Shown here: positions 25,621 to 35,159 of the stretch, in pieces | Layout: each line of letters opens with the position of its first letter | Numbering within the stretch: the stretch's first letter is position 1 | The notes under the pieces: generated by a model | The model's input: the letters and a program-made list of their open reading frames with translations, nothing else | Databases searched by the model: none | Told to the model about the DNA's origin: nothing | Assembly: GCF_018861045.1 (NCBI RefSeq) | Contig: NZ_JAHKQJ010000010.1 | Location: forward strand, 310,001 to 374,000 | Length of the DNA: 64,000 bases | From: Octadecabacter sp. B2R22 | GTDB lineage: Bacteria > Pseudomonadota > Alphaproteobacteria > Rhodobacterales > Rhodobacteraceae | Direction: 5' to 3' | Made by a program: the position numbers and the translations under genes

Positions 25621-26257
25621 AGAGCTGTTTCGCTTCTTCCAAGGTGTCAAACATAACCAGTTGACCATCCACAAGGACGGCTGCTGATCGGGCGAATTTT
25701 TCGAGTGTCGCAGGTTGGTGAGACACAATGACAACCGTCGTGGTCGCCAAACGTTCCTTGAGAACTTCCCCAGCTTTGCGGTTGAATTCCGCGTCCGTGG
25801 TTTGGGGCATGCCCTCGTCGATAAGGTAGATGTCAAAGTCCAAAGACAACATCAACGCAAAAGTAAAGCGCGCTTTCATGCCTTGAGAATAGGTCCCAAC
25901 AGGCATGTCGAAATATTCTTCGATGCCAGCCATCCAGCGGCAGAATGCTTCGACGTAATCGGGATCAAGCCCGTACAGGCGGGCAATGTAGCGGCTGTTT
26001 TCGCGGGCGCTATGACGGTTCACGACACCGCCCATGAAGCCCAGCGGGAATGAGATGCGACTTGTGCGAATGATTTCGCCTTCGTCGGGTTTTTCGAGGC
26101 CCGCCATCATATTGATGATGGTCGTCTTACCCGTGCCGTTTGGCGCAAGAATGCCAAGAGAATTGCCAAGTTCCACGCGAAAAGACGCGCGATCAAGGAT
26201 CACCTTGCGCTGCTTTCCTGTCCAAAAGGACTTGCTGACGTTTACGAACTCTAACAT
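25562..26257 (-). CDS. kpsT: Capsule polysaccharide ABC exporter ATP-binding protein (KpsT-like)
   Basis: A 231-residue ATPase. Walker A is APNGTGKTT (about 36-44), the signature is YSQGMKARF, Walker B IYLIDEGMP, and the switch histidine is in VIVSHQP. The YSQGM signature and short length are typical of KpsT/BexA-type exporters of group 2 capsules, which drive polysaccharide across the inner membrane through KpsM. No kpsM permease is adjacent: upstream is an unrelated DNA glycosylase. Its 3' end overlaps kpsE by 59 nt in another frame. Confidence 0.88.
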   Translation of the reverse strand: MLEFVNVSKSFWTGKQRKVILDRASFRVELGNSLGILAPNGTGKTTIINMMAGLEKPDEGEIIRTSRISFPLGFMGGVVNRHSARENSRYIARLYGLDPDYVEAFCRWMAGIEEYFDMPVGTYSQGMKARFTFALMLSLDFDIYLIDEGMPQTTDAEFNRKAGEVLKERLATTTVVIVSHQPATLEKFARSAAVLVDGQLVMFDTLEEAKQLYDYETQGTEIPDTTQFQHG

Positions 26258-26456
26258 TTTGTGCCTTGGACACCTTTTTTGCTCTGCCTTAGGTGACAGA
26301 TTTTACTGCTATTGTCCCCAATAAGTGAACAATCTGGCTATATTATGTCGGGTGCGACGTGAATTTTTCAATGGATTACACCAGAAGGTGACGGGTTAGG
26401 CGGTGATTTGTTCATGGTCCCCTAGTGTTTAGCGGTTTTTGACCTAGATTTGGCGT

Positions 26457-27041
26457 ATGGGACTTAGGGATGACATCAGGGCGTGCCGCATATGCGAGCG
26501 GCGATTTGCGGCAACACAGACGCAACATCAACCGCGTCCCGTGGCGTGGTTTTCCGCAAGCGCGCGGATATTGATCGCGGGCCAAGCACCGGGAATGAAG
26601 GTCTATAATAGCGGTAAGCCGTTCACCGATCCATCGGGTGATCGTTTGCGGGACTGGTTGGGGCTGGATGACGCTGCGTTTTATGACCTGACCCGCATCG
26701 CTATTGTTCCGATGGCGTTCTGTTTTCCAGGGTATGACGCCAATGGATCGGATTTGCCGCCGCCAAAGATATGCGGGGAGACGTGGCATGATCGTGTGAT
26801 GGAGAGTTTGCCTGACGTTCGGTTAAGCGTCTTGGTCGGGGCTGCGGCGCATCGCTATCATTTGGGACTAAAGACAAGTGTTACGGATACTGTGAAGGCT
26901 TGGCGCGATCATTCGCCCGACACCTTTGCCTTGCCACATCCGTCTTGGCGCAATACCGCATGGTTGAAGAAAAACGCGTGGTTTGGGGAAGAGGTTTTGC
27001 CCGCCCTACGCACCCGCGTAAAAGAGGTTTTGAATGACTAA
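26457..27041 (+). CDS. Uracil-DNA glycosylase superfamily protein
   Basis: A 194-residue protein with the family features: two N-terminal cysteines in CRICERRF, GQAPGMKVYNSGKPFTDPSGDRLRDWL (the GxxPG...G.PF substrate-pocket motif) near residue 42, and LPHPSWRN near residue 161, matching the second catalytic motif. Members of this branch may be repair glycosylases or iron-sulfur family-4-like proteins; here only part of the usual cysteine set is seen, so activity is uncertain. Its stop overlaps the SseB-like start by 8 nt. A 200-nt gap separates it from the divergent kpsT gene. Confidence 0.82.
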   Translation: MGLRDDIRACRICERRFAATQTQHQPRPVAWFSASARILIAGQAPGMKVYNSGKPFTDPSGDRLRDWLGLDDAAFYDLTRIAIVPMAFCFPGYDANGSDLPPPKICGETWHDRVMESLPDVRLSVLVGAAAHRYHLGLKTSVTDTVKAWRDHSPDTFALPHPSWRNTAWLKKNAWFGEEVLPALRTRVKEVLND

Positions 27042-27840
27042 CGAGACAGAGATCGACGTGACTGACATTGATCAAGCACATGCTGCGATGACGGCAAATG
27101 AAGAAGACGACATCGCGCGGTTGCGGTTTTATGAACGCCTGTCAGAGACAGAGTTGTTCATGCTGCTAGAGGATGAGGCCGAGGGCGATCAGGTGACGCC
27201 CGCCTTGTTTGAGGTTGAGGACCAATCGTTCGTTCTGATTTTTGATCGCGAAGCCCGCATGTCAGAGTTTTACGGCAAAGACATCGCGCCTTACGCGGCC
27301 TTGTCGGGGCGCGGTATGGCGCAGATGTTGCAGGGCCAACGCATTGGCATGGCGTTGAATATGGGCGTTGCTCCGTCAGCGATGCTGATCCCAGCAGAGG
27401 CCGTGGATTGGTTGGCGCAAACCTTGGGCAGCGATGCCGAAGAGGTTGAAGGGCAAATCACAGAACTAACAGCGCCTAAAGGTCTACCAGAGACTTTGCT
27501 TGAAGCGTTGGACCGGAAATTGGCCACAGCCGCAGGGCTGGCGGTCGAAGCATATCTTTGTGGCGTTACCTATGATGGCGGCGGGCGCGGGCATATGTTG
27601 GCATTTGTCGGGACGGTCGAAGGTGCTGAGGCCGCGTTGACGGCTGCGGTGAACGAAGCGCTGGTGTTTTCAGGGATTGATGCAGGTATGTTGGATGTCG
27701 CGCACCTTGAAGGTGGCGATCCGGTGTCCGAACGTGTTGCAAAGGTCGGGTTGCGGTTTGATTTGCCGACGCCTCAGATGCCAAGCCAACCGGGGGCGAA
27801 CCCTGGCATGGACCCAAGCAAGCCGCCTAAGTTGAACTAG
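27034..27840 (+). CDS. SseB-domain protein
   Basis: A 268-residue soluble acidic protein whose N-terminal half resembles the SseB N-terminal domain (RFYERLSETELFMLLEDEAEGDQVTPALFEVEDQSFVLIFDR... pattern, with SGRGMAQML following). The C-terminal half is less diagnostic and ends in a Pro/Gln-rich tail. The biochemical role of this domain outside enterobacteria is unknown. It is coupled to the glycosylase upstream and meets ghrA tail to tail at 27840/27841. Confidence 0.7.
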   Translation: MTNETEIDVTDIDQAHAAMTANEEDDIARLRFYERLSETELFMLLEDEAEGDQVTPALFEVEDQSFVLIFDREARMSEFYGKDIAPYAALSGRGMAQMLQGQRIGMALNMGVAPSAMLIPAEAVDWLAQTLGSDAEEVEGQITELTAPKGLPETLLEALDRKLATAAGLAVEAYLCGVTYDGGGRGHMLAFVGTVEGAEAALTAAVNEALVFSGIDAGMLDVAHLEGGDPVSERVAKVGLRFDLPTPQMPSQPGANPGMDPSKPPKLN

Positions 27841-28767
27841 TCAATAGCCGCGGCTGCGATCAACGAGGTGCAAAAACGCCTTTCCGTCCTCGCCGCGGCG
27901 CATGTTTTCGGCGATGCAATTGGCCGCCGTCTTCGGGCGGGTTGTGGATGCAATATGGGGCGTGACTGTGACAAGCGGATGTGCCCAGAACACGTGATTT
28001 TCCGGCAGGGGTTCAGTGCGGAAAACGTCCAATGTGGCGTGGGCGATGTTTGCCCCAAGTGCCGCAATCAAGGCGTCATCATCAATCAGAGGCCCTCGGC
28101 CCGGATTGATAATAAAGGCCCCCTTCGCCAGCAGGGCGAGCGTTTCAGCGTTGATAATGTTCGTTGTCGCGTCGGTGAGCGGCAGCAACAGGATCAAGAT
28201 TTCGGCGTCGGTAAGCGCACGGTGAAGGCCGTCGTCGCCAGAATGGCAGGTGACGCCGTCGACTGCTTTCTGAGACCGGCTCCAGCCTGAAACAGGAAAA
28301 CCCAAGTCACGCAGCGCTTTGGCACAGGCCACGCCCAATTCACCAAGGCCAAGGATCGTCACAGGGCGATCAGAGGCCAAGGGGGGATAGTCGGTACGCC
28401 AGATGCCGTCTTGTCCGTTGATATGCTGATCAATTCCCATGTGGTGGCGCATGGTGTGGGCAACAACCCATTCGACCATACCGTCTGTCAGGCCTTTATC
28501 GACCATCCTCGCCAGCGGTTGGGTCAATGTTGGGTTGGGCGCGATGTCTTCGACGCCGGCCCAAAGGTTTAACACGGCTTTGCAGCGGGTAAACGGTGCG
28601 AAGTCTTGAACAGGGCCATTGGGGGCGGCGATGATGTAATCAACTGTTTCGGGCGGATGATCGCGTGAGAGATCCACATTAAGGCCGAGTTTTTCGAACG
28701 CCGGTGGCAAAGCCTCAGAGTAGTCAGGCCAAGCGGCATCGCTTGCGGAGAAGAGCGCGTTGATCAT
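27841..28767 (-). CDS. ghrA: Glyoxylate/hydroxypyruvate reductase A
   Basis: A 308-residue D-isomer-specific 2-hydroxyacid dehydrogenase that reduces glyoxylate or hydroxypyruvate with NAD(P)H. Seen: nucleotide-binding GLGELGVACAKAL near residue 144, LLLPLTDAT, INPGRGPLIDDDAL with the catalytic Arg region, and HPLVTVTPHIAS with the catalytic His. Length matches GhrA. It is the last gene of the mre-rod operon by overlap (4 nt with rodA), though functionally unrelated to cell shape. Confidence 0.9.
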   Translation of the reverse strand: MINALFSASDAAWPDYSEALPPAFEKLGLNVDLSRDHPPETVDYIIAAPNGPVQDFAPFTRCKAVLNLWAGVEDIAPNPTLTQPLARMVDKGLTDGMVEWVVAHTMRHHMGIDQHINGQDGIWRTDYPPLASDRPVTILGLGELGVACAKALRDLGFPVSGWSRSQKAVDGVTCHSGDDGLHRALTDAEILILLLPLTDATTNIINAETLALLAKGAFIINPGRGPLIDDDALIAALGANIAHATLDVFRTEPLPENHVFWAHPLVTVTPHIASTTRPKTAANCIAENMRRGEDGKAFLHLVDRSRGY

Positions 28768-29903
28768 CGTGGTTTATGCACGTGCGCGGATTGCACGAGG
28801 CCAAAGGCCACCATCAACACCAACATCGCCGAGCCGCCATAGCTGACGAGTGGCAGGGGCACACCCACAACAGGCGCCAGCCCCATGACCATCGCCATGT
28901 TGACGGCGAAGAACAGAAAGAAGGTGACGGCGACGCCCATGGTGACCAAAGAAGCAAAGCGATCCTTGTTGGTGACCGCAGATTGCACGCAGAAGATGAT
29001 GATCAAGGTATAGAGGATCAACAGGCCGAACGCCCCGACAAAGCCGAATTCTTCAGCTAACGTAGTGAAGATAAAGTCGGTGTGCTTTTCGGGAAGAAAA
29101 TTCAGGCGGCTTTGGGTGCCTTGCATAAACCCTCGCCCCGTCCAGCCGCCCGAACCAAGCGCGATCTTTGCTTGAGTAATGTGGTAGCCCGCGCCCAAGG
29201 GGTCTTGGGTTGGGTCCAAAAACGTATCGATGCGTCGGTACTGGTAGTCCTTCAACACCTGCCAACCGGTTCCCCGTGATTGGAAAACAGCAACGACCAA
29301 GCCAAACATCCCAGCGATCACTGTGGCAAAATACGCCCAATGCACACCTGCAAGGAACATGATTGCACCGCCGCCCGCGACCATTAGCATCGTGGTGCCA
29401 AGGTCTGGTTGGCTCAACACGAGGTAGGCAGGGGCGGCGATGAATAACAACGGAACAATGATCCAGACGGGTTTGCTCACCTTGTTCAGGGGCAGCCAGT
29501 CATAGTAGGCGGCCAGCAACATAATCAGCGTGATTTTCATCATTTCCGAAGGCTGGAAATCCATGAACTTAAGATCAAGCCATCGCTGGGAGCCGTTGCG
29601 TTCGACCCCGATGAAATCAACCAAAACGAGCAAGATCAGTGCGACGGTATAGCCGACCACGGCCATATTTCGCCAAAACCAGATCGGGACCATTGCCATA
29701 GAGATCATCACTGCAAGGCCGAGCCCGAACCGCTGCACTTGTGGCGTAACCCAAGGGGTCATTGATCCACCAGCAACGGAGTAAAGCATCAAGAAGCCAA
29801 AGCCCGACACGGCTGTGATCAAAAAGACGACAGGCCAGTTCAGATGCAGCAGCTTTCTGAATCCGGAGGGGACGTATTTTACCTGATACTCAAGATAGCT
29901 CAT
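28764..29903 (-). CDS. rodA: Peptidoglycan glycosyltransferase RodA
   Basis: A 379-residue SEDS-family glycosyltransferase with about ten hydrophobic segments. Characteristic segments are WLDLKFMDFQPSEMMKITLI near residue 108, QPDLGTTMLMVAGG, GWTGRGFMQGTQSRLNFLPEKHTDFIF (with the conserved loop near residue 260) and GVPLPLVSYGGSAM near residue 345. It polymerises lipid II in the elongation complex together with the upstream PBP2. The start codon overlaps the mrdA stop by 1 nt. Confidence 0.95.
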   Translation of the reverse strand: MSYLEYQVKYVPSGFRKLLHLNWPVVFLITAVSGFGFLMLYSVAGGSMTPWVTPQVQRFGLGLAVMISMAMVPIWFWRNMAVVGYTVALILLVLVDFIGVERNGSQRWLDLKFMDFQPSEMMKITLIMLLAAYYDWLPLNKVSKPVWIIVPLLFIAAPAYLVLSQPDLGTTMLMVAGGGAIMFLAGVHWAYFATVIAGMFGLVVAVFQSRGTGWQVLKDYQYRRIDTFLDPTQDPLGAGYHITQAKIALGSGGWTGRGFMQGTQSRLNFLPEKHTDFIFTTLAEEFGFVGAFGLLILYTLIIIFCVQSAVTNKDRFASLVTMGVAVTFFLFFAVNMAMVMGLAPVVGVPLPLVSYGGSAMLVLMVAFGLVQSAHVHKPR

Positions 29904-31867
29904 CAGGTGTCTTCCGTATCGCGGCCAGGTTGGATATCGCGGATCATGCTTTCCAAGCGGCGTTGCTGATCCGCAATCTGGCCACGAACGGCAGACGGAT
30001 ACGCAGACAATGGCGGGGTGCCGTCGTACAAAGCCTGAAGCAAGACGTCCCGTGCAATTGGCGCTGCGGCGGTGGAACCGCCTCCGCCATGCTCGACAAC
30101 CACTGCGACCGCGTACTTCGGGTTTTCAGCGGGTGCGAAGGCCACATAGAGGGCGTGGTCACGGGCTTCCCACGGAAGGTCGGCATTTCGCGTGATGACG
30201 TTACCGTTTTCGTCCCGCGCAATGGCGCGCACTTGGCTGGTTCCGGTCTTACCGGCCATCTTGAATTCTTCGACGGCAATTCGGGCGCGATAGGCGGTGC
30301 CACGTGAATTGTTCGAGACGTCATACATCGCGCGGCGAACGCGGCGCAGGTTGTTTTCATTGATGCCTAGGCTTTCGCCTGCGCCAGAGGGTTGTTCCAC
30401 TCCGTCAATGGAGCGGACAAGCCGAGGCGCGACGGCGCGCCCCGTAGCGATACGTGCGGACATCACTGCCAATTGCAGGGGCGAAGTTGCTACGTAGCCC
30501 TGACCGATTGAAGCGTTCACCGTATCGCCAACGCGCCAGTCTTCGCCACGGGTTTCGCGTTTCCATGCTTTGTCCGGCATGATGCCAGACCTAATCGCGG
30601 ACATCGGCAGTTCGTGACGTTCCCCTAGGCCGAGTTTTCGTCCCATGGCTGCAATCTTATCGATGCCGACGCGCTGGGCGATATCGTAGTAATACACGTC
30701 GCAGGACTGTTTCAGACTTTCGTTCAGGTTCATGTTGCCATGGCCCGAGCGTTTCCAGCAGTGGAAACGCACATCAAATACATCCGCATGACCGACGCAG
30801 CGCACGGTGTCTTCGGCTTCGATAACGCCATCTTCCAAAGCCGCCAGCGCCGTTACCATCTTGAACGTGGATCCCGGAGGATAGGTGCCCTGCACAGTTT
30901 TCGCCGCAAGAGGGCGGCGGTGCAGTTTGGGATCGACCTCACGTTCGTTAAGTTCATTCCAGAGCGTCGTAGAAATCCCCTGTACAAAGACATTGGGGTC
31001 ATAGGTCGGCGCCGACGCGATCCCTTTGATGTCGCCGTTCGTGACATCCATGACGATCGCGGCGGCTGAATCGCCGTGAAGCCGCGCCTGCATGTAGTTT
31101 TGCAGTTTTGCGTCGACAGTCAGCTGAATATCGGCCCCGGGAATGCCTTCGACGCGATCAAGTTCGCGCATGACACGGCCAGCGGCGTTGACTTCGACCC
31201 GTTTCGTGCCCGCCGACCCACGTAATTCCTGTTCAAGCCGGTTTTCGACCATCGTTTTACCGATCTGGAAACGCGGAATTTGCAAAAGGGGGTCTTGGTC
31301 TTCGATGCGGCTCAGATCGTAGTCACTGACGGGGCCGACATATCCAACGACATGGGCCAGATCAGCACCCTGCGGATAGATGCGACTGCGGCCCAATTCG
31401 GCCACGACACCGGGCAACGCGGGCGCATTGACGGTCACGCGTGCGACGTCTTCCCATGTCATCCGTTCAGCCACCGTGACGGGCACAAACGGGGATCGCG
31501 CCTTGAGCTCCTCGCGTGCCTTTTCGAGCCGCTCAGGGTCCAACGCGATCAGTCGCCCAAGACGGGCAAGAATTTCATCGACGTCACCCGCACCTTCACG
31601 GGTCATCGTGACGGTGTAGTGCTGTTCATTATCCGCAATCACCACCCCGTTGGCGTCATAGATCAGGCCGCGGGCAGGGGGGATGAGACCAATGTTGATG
31701 CGGTTTTCTTCCGCAAGCATACGAAACGTGTCGGCTTGTTCGACCTGCATCGACCCCATTCGCGCGCCTAAGATACCAATGATCCCAAGTTGCGCCGTCC
31801 CAAGCAGCATCGCGCGCCGCGAAAGGCGACGGTTGCTGTCTTCGGTTTCCTTGGGCCCGCGTTTCAT
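29903..31867 (-). CDS. mrdA: Penicillin-binding protein 2, transpeptidase
   Basis: A 654-residue class B penicillin-binding protein. It has an N-terminal anchor (about 18-36), a non-penicillin-binding dimerisation domain, and a transpeptidase domain with SxxK at Ser333-Lys336 (PPGSTFK), SCD (SxD) near 390 and AGKTGTSQV near 545. It crosslinks peptidoglycan during elongation. It overlaps mreD by 4 nt and rodA by 1 nt, so the elongasome subunits are translationally coupled. Confidence 0.95.
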   Translation of the reverse strand: MKRGPKETEDSNRRLSRRAMLLGTAQLGIIGILGARMGSMQVEQADTFRMLAEENRINIGLIPPARGLIYDANGVVIADNEQHYTVTMTREGAGDVDEILARLGRLIALDPERLEKAREELKARSPFVPVTVAERMTWEDVARVTVNAPALPGVVAELGRSRIYPQGADLAHVVGYVGPVSDYDLSRIEDQDPLLQIPRFQIGKTMVENRLEQELRGSAGTKRVEVNAAGRVMRELDRVEGIPGADIQLTVDAKLQNYMQARLHGDSAAAIVMDVTNGDIKGIASAPTYDPNVFVQGISTTLWNELNEREVDPKLHRRPLAAKTVQGTYPPGSTFKMVTALAALEDGVIEAEDTVRCVGHADVFDVRFHCWKRSGHGNMNLNESLKQSCDVYYYDIAQRVGIDKIAAMGRKLGLGERHELPMSAIRSGIMPDKAWKRETRGEDWRVGDTVNASIGQGYVATSPLQLAVMSARIATGRAVAPRLVRSIDGVEQPSGAGESLGINENNLRRVRRAMYDVSNNSRGTAYRARIAVEEFKMAGKTGTSQVRAIARDENGNVITRNADLPWEARDHALYVAFAPAENPKYAVAVVVEHGGGGSTAAAPIARDVLLQALYDGTPPLSAYPSAVRGQIADQQRRLESMIRDIQPGRDTEDT

Positions 31868-32496
31868 ATCCTGTGTCCTAATTCGTCCACTTGTCCCGGA
31901 GCTGGTCGGCTAACGCCAAAAAGGATGTATGAGAGAAAAACAACCAGCGGGTATGCCAGTATATTAAGACTCAATTGCAGCAATCCCAACCCTATCGACG
32001 CATCTGAAACCAGAACCATCGATAACGTGAACCAATAGATGCCCGAAATTACGGCGATTCCAGTGCTGACAGTCGCCCATTCCAACCAGAATGGCATCGT
32101 GCGCATGTGCCGTGCTCGGCTGCGCAGGATTTCAGTCAGGATGACCACCAAGGCCGTCCAAAGCCCCGGGGGGCGTTGAAACAACATGTCTGCCAGAAAG
32201 AAAATTGCAGCGATAACGAAAACGGGGGCAAAAGACGGACGGCGTGAAACCCACGTGACCGTAAGCAACAGCAAAAAACTTGGCATGATCCAACGTTTTG
32301 GATCTGCAAAGGTTTCAAATTCTATCGGCGAAGAGGGGGTGGCGCCACGTTGTTCGATTGGCCAAAGCGACGTGCCCCCTAAACCGGGTGGCACTGTTTC
32401 CAGCGGAATGAGTTGGCAAAAGATGAGGAATAAACCGAGGAAGGCGAACGTTATTCGGCCAATCCATTTGCGACGGGTGAGCGTGTTGTCAGCCAT
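31864..32496 (-). CDS. mreD: Rod-shape-determining protein MreD
   Basis: About 210 residues with five or six hydrophobic segments; assigned by topology and position between mreC and mrdA, since MreD sequences diverge strongly. The start ATG 32496 overlaps the mreC stop by 8 nt; an ATG at 32505 is an alternative. Longer than the usual 160-180 because of an N-terminal extension that includes a soluble loop. It is part of the elongation complex at the inner membrane. Confidence 0.88.
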   Translation of the reverse strand: MADNTLTRRKWIGRITFAFLGLFLIFCQLIPLETVPPGLGGTSLWPIEQRGATPSSPIEFETFADPKRWIMPSFLLLLTVTWVSRRPSFAPVFVIAAIFFLADMLFQRPPGLWTALVVILTEILRSRARHMRTMPFWLEWATVSTGIAVISGIYWFTLSMVLVSDASIGLGLLQLSLNILAYPLVVFLSYILFGVSRPAPGQVDELGHRI

Positions 32497-33412
32497 CCGA
32501 ACCATCGCCCGAGCCGTCGTCGGCCTCTGTTTCCTCGGTTGAAACAGGCGCGAAAAGGGGCGCAAGAAGTGATCCGGCTTCTTCGATGCGCGCAGCAGGC
32601 TGGCTGCGCAAGACACGAAGGAACTCTAAACGTTCAAGGTCCGCCGACAACCGTGTGCGCATACGACCATCAGTGCCACGCGCAAGTTGTCCAACGGGCA
32701 AGTCGGCAGGGAAAACACCGCCATCGCCTGATGTTACAACGCGATCACCGGGCTTCACGAGATCAGAATCTTCGATGAATTGCAGTAAGGGGTTGATCGT
32801 GTTGTCCCCTGACAGAATGGCCCTTTGCCCAGACGGCTGAATCGTAACTGGGATTTGGCTTGAGGTGTCGGTGACAAGGATCACGCGCGAGGTTTGTTCG
32901 CCAACGCCGGAAATCCGTCCGACAAGACCGATACCATCCATGGCTGGCCAGCCATCAAGAATACCGTCTCGCGATCCGACGTTCAGCAGGACCGATTGAC
33001 GGTAGGGGGATCCGGAATCCGCCATCACTACGCCTGTGATCCGCGTTAACTGGGGATCAAGCTGGACATTGATGAGCTCCCGCAGGCGCGCGTTTTCTTG
33101 GTCTAGCTGAATTGCAGCCTCGCGCCAGCTTTTCATGTCCTGAAGTTCGCGGCGCAGGTCGACGTTTTGTTGGGCAAGGCGTTGATAAGATTGGAAGTCG
33201 GACAGCAAGTTCGCGATGCCCGTCACAGGGGCCATTGCCCAATCAAAACTGGGAACCACGGCGTCGATCACCATCATACGAAACCGTTCAACGCGTGGGT
33301 TGTCGATGCGCCAAATCAGGAACGTGCCAAGCAGGAACAGCACCAAAACACCGACCAGCAAGCGCCGGACGGGATTTACATAGTCTTCCTTCTGCTGTCG
33401 GTCCCGTGCCAA
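32489..33412 (-). CDS. mreC: Rod-shape-determining protein MreC
   Basis: A 307-residue bitopic protein: a short basic cytoplasmic tail, one transmembrane helix (about 14-34), a coiled coil (about 65-105, LAQQNVDLRRELQDMKSW) and a periplasmic beta-rich domain with GSRDGILDGWPAMDGIGLVGRI around residue 155. The C-terminal tail is acidic. It links MreB and the PBP2/RodA pair. It begins 17 nt after mreB. Confidence 0.93.
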   Translation of the reverse strand: MARDRQQKEDYVNPVRRLLVGVLVLFLLGTFLIWRIDNPRVERFRMMVIDAVVPSFDWAMAPVTGIANLLSDFQSYQRLAQQNVDLRRELQDMKSWREAAIQLDQENARLRELINVQLDPQLTRITGVVMADSGSPYRQSVLLNVGSRDGILDGWPAMDGIGLVGRISGVGEQTSRVILVTDTSSQIPVTIQPSGQRAILSGDNTINPLLQFIEDSDLVKPGDRVVTSGDGGVFPADLPVGQLARGTDGRMRTRLSADLERLEFLRVLRSQPAARIEEAGSLLAPLFAPVSTEETEADDGSGDGSDG

Positions 33413-33429
33413 TAACGCGGCCCCCTAGA

Positions 33430-34506
<1,077 letters not shown>

Positions 34507-34580
34507 CTAAGGATACGGACCCTCGCGGTTATAGGGCGAGGCGGTGTTGGGGGGAAGGGGGGTTGCGCTTAGGCTGCGCG

Positions 34581-35159
34581 TTATTCCGCCGCGATTTGAT
34601 CGAAGGACAGCCCGCCGATACGGTTGCCATTTTCGTTGAGCCCGTACTCGGCGATCATCAGGCCCAAATCAGGTGCGTACACTTTTTGGCCGAAGCGGGT
34701 TTGACCATCTTCGTCCGAGATGCTCTCGTCAATGCGCCAGATCGTGTACTCGCAGCCACTCAGGGTCGCAGACCCCAGAGCGGTGAGGTCAAGTGTCTGA
34801 GTGATGCGCCCTATTTCTTCAGCGCCTTCAAAAACAGTGACCTCTGACGACCAAGTTCTTAGCGTTGCAAGGTTATCCAGCTCGTCGAGTGAAGTTTCAT
34901 ATTCTGTTCGCGCACCCGAACCGGAATGAGGCAGCGCCAGCGGATGTTCAAAAAACAATTCAATGCGAATGTTTTGGCCCGAGAACTGTCTAACACTTGT
35001 AATGGCGAGGCCGCGCGGTGTTATGCGGTTCTCCATAAAGACCGGTTCGATAGTGCTCGAAAGCGTGATCGTTTTGCCCGCGTCAAGGTCGGCGGCTGTG
35101 GGGCAGTCTTGCGCGACTGCCCCTGTGGAACTTGCGATCAGTGCAAGAGCAAGCCTCAT
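34581..35159 (-). CDS. Unknown exported protein, 192 aa
   Basis: I do not recognise a family. The protein starts with a short signal peptide (MRLALALIASSTGAVA|Q), so it should be periplasmic, and contains two cysteines (C19 near the mature start and one in SGCEYTIWRID) that could form a disulfide. Its start overlaps the leuA stop by 4 nt (ATGA), so it is translated with leuA, but nothing in the sequence suggests a role in leucine synthesis. Confidence 0.75.
   Translation of the reverse strand: MRLALALIASSTGAVAQDCPTAADLDAGKTITLSSTIEPVFMENRITPRGLAITSVRQFSGQNIRIELFFEHPLALPHSGSGARTEYETSLDELDNLATLRTWSSEVTVFEGAEEIGRITQTLDLTALGSATLSGCEYTIWRIDESISDEDGQTRFGQKVYAPDLGLMIAEYGLNENGNRIGGLSFDQIAAE

Noticed and set aside
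25620-25836. Longer N-terminus for KpsE
   Set aside because: The extra 72 codons are Arg/Ser/Thr-rich and lie wholly inside kpsT in another frame; MTTKPKAQ at 25620 is a natural start.
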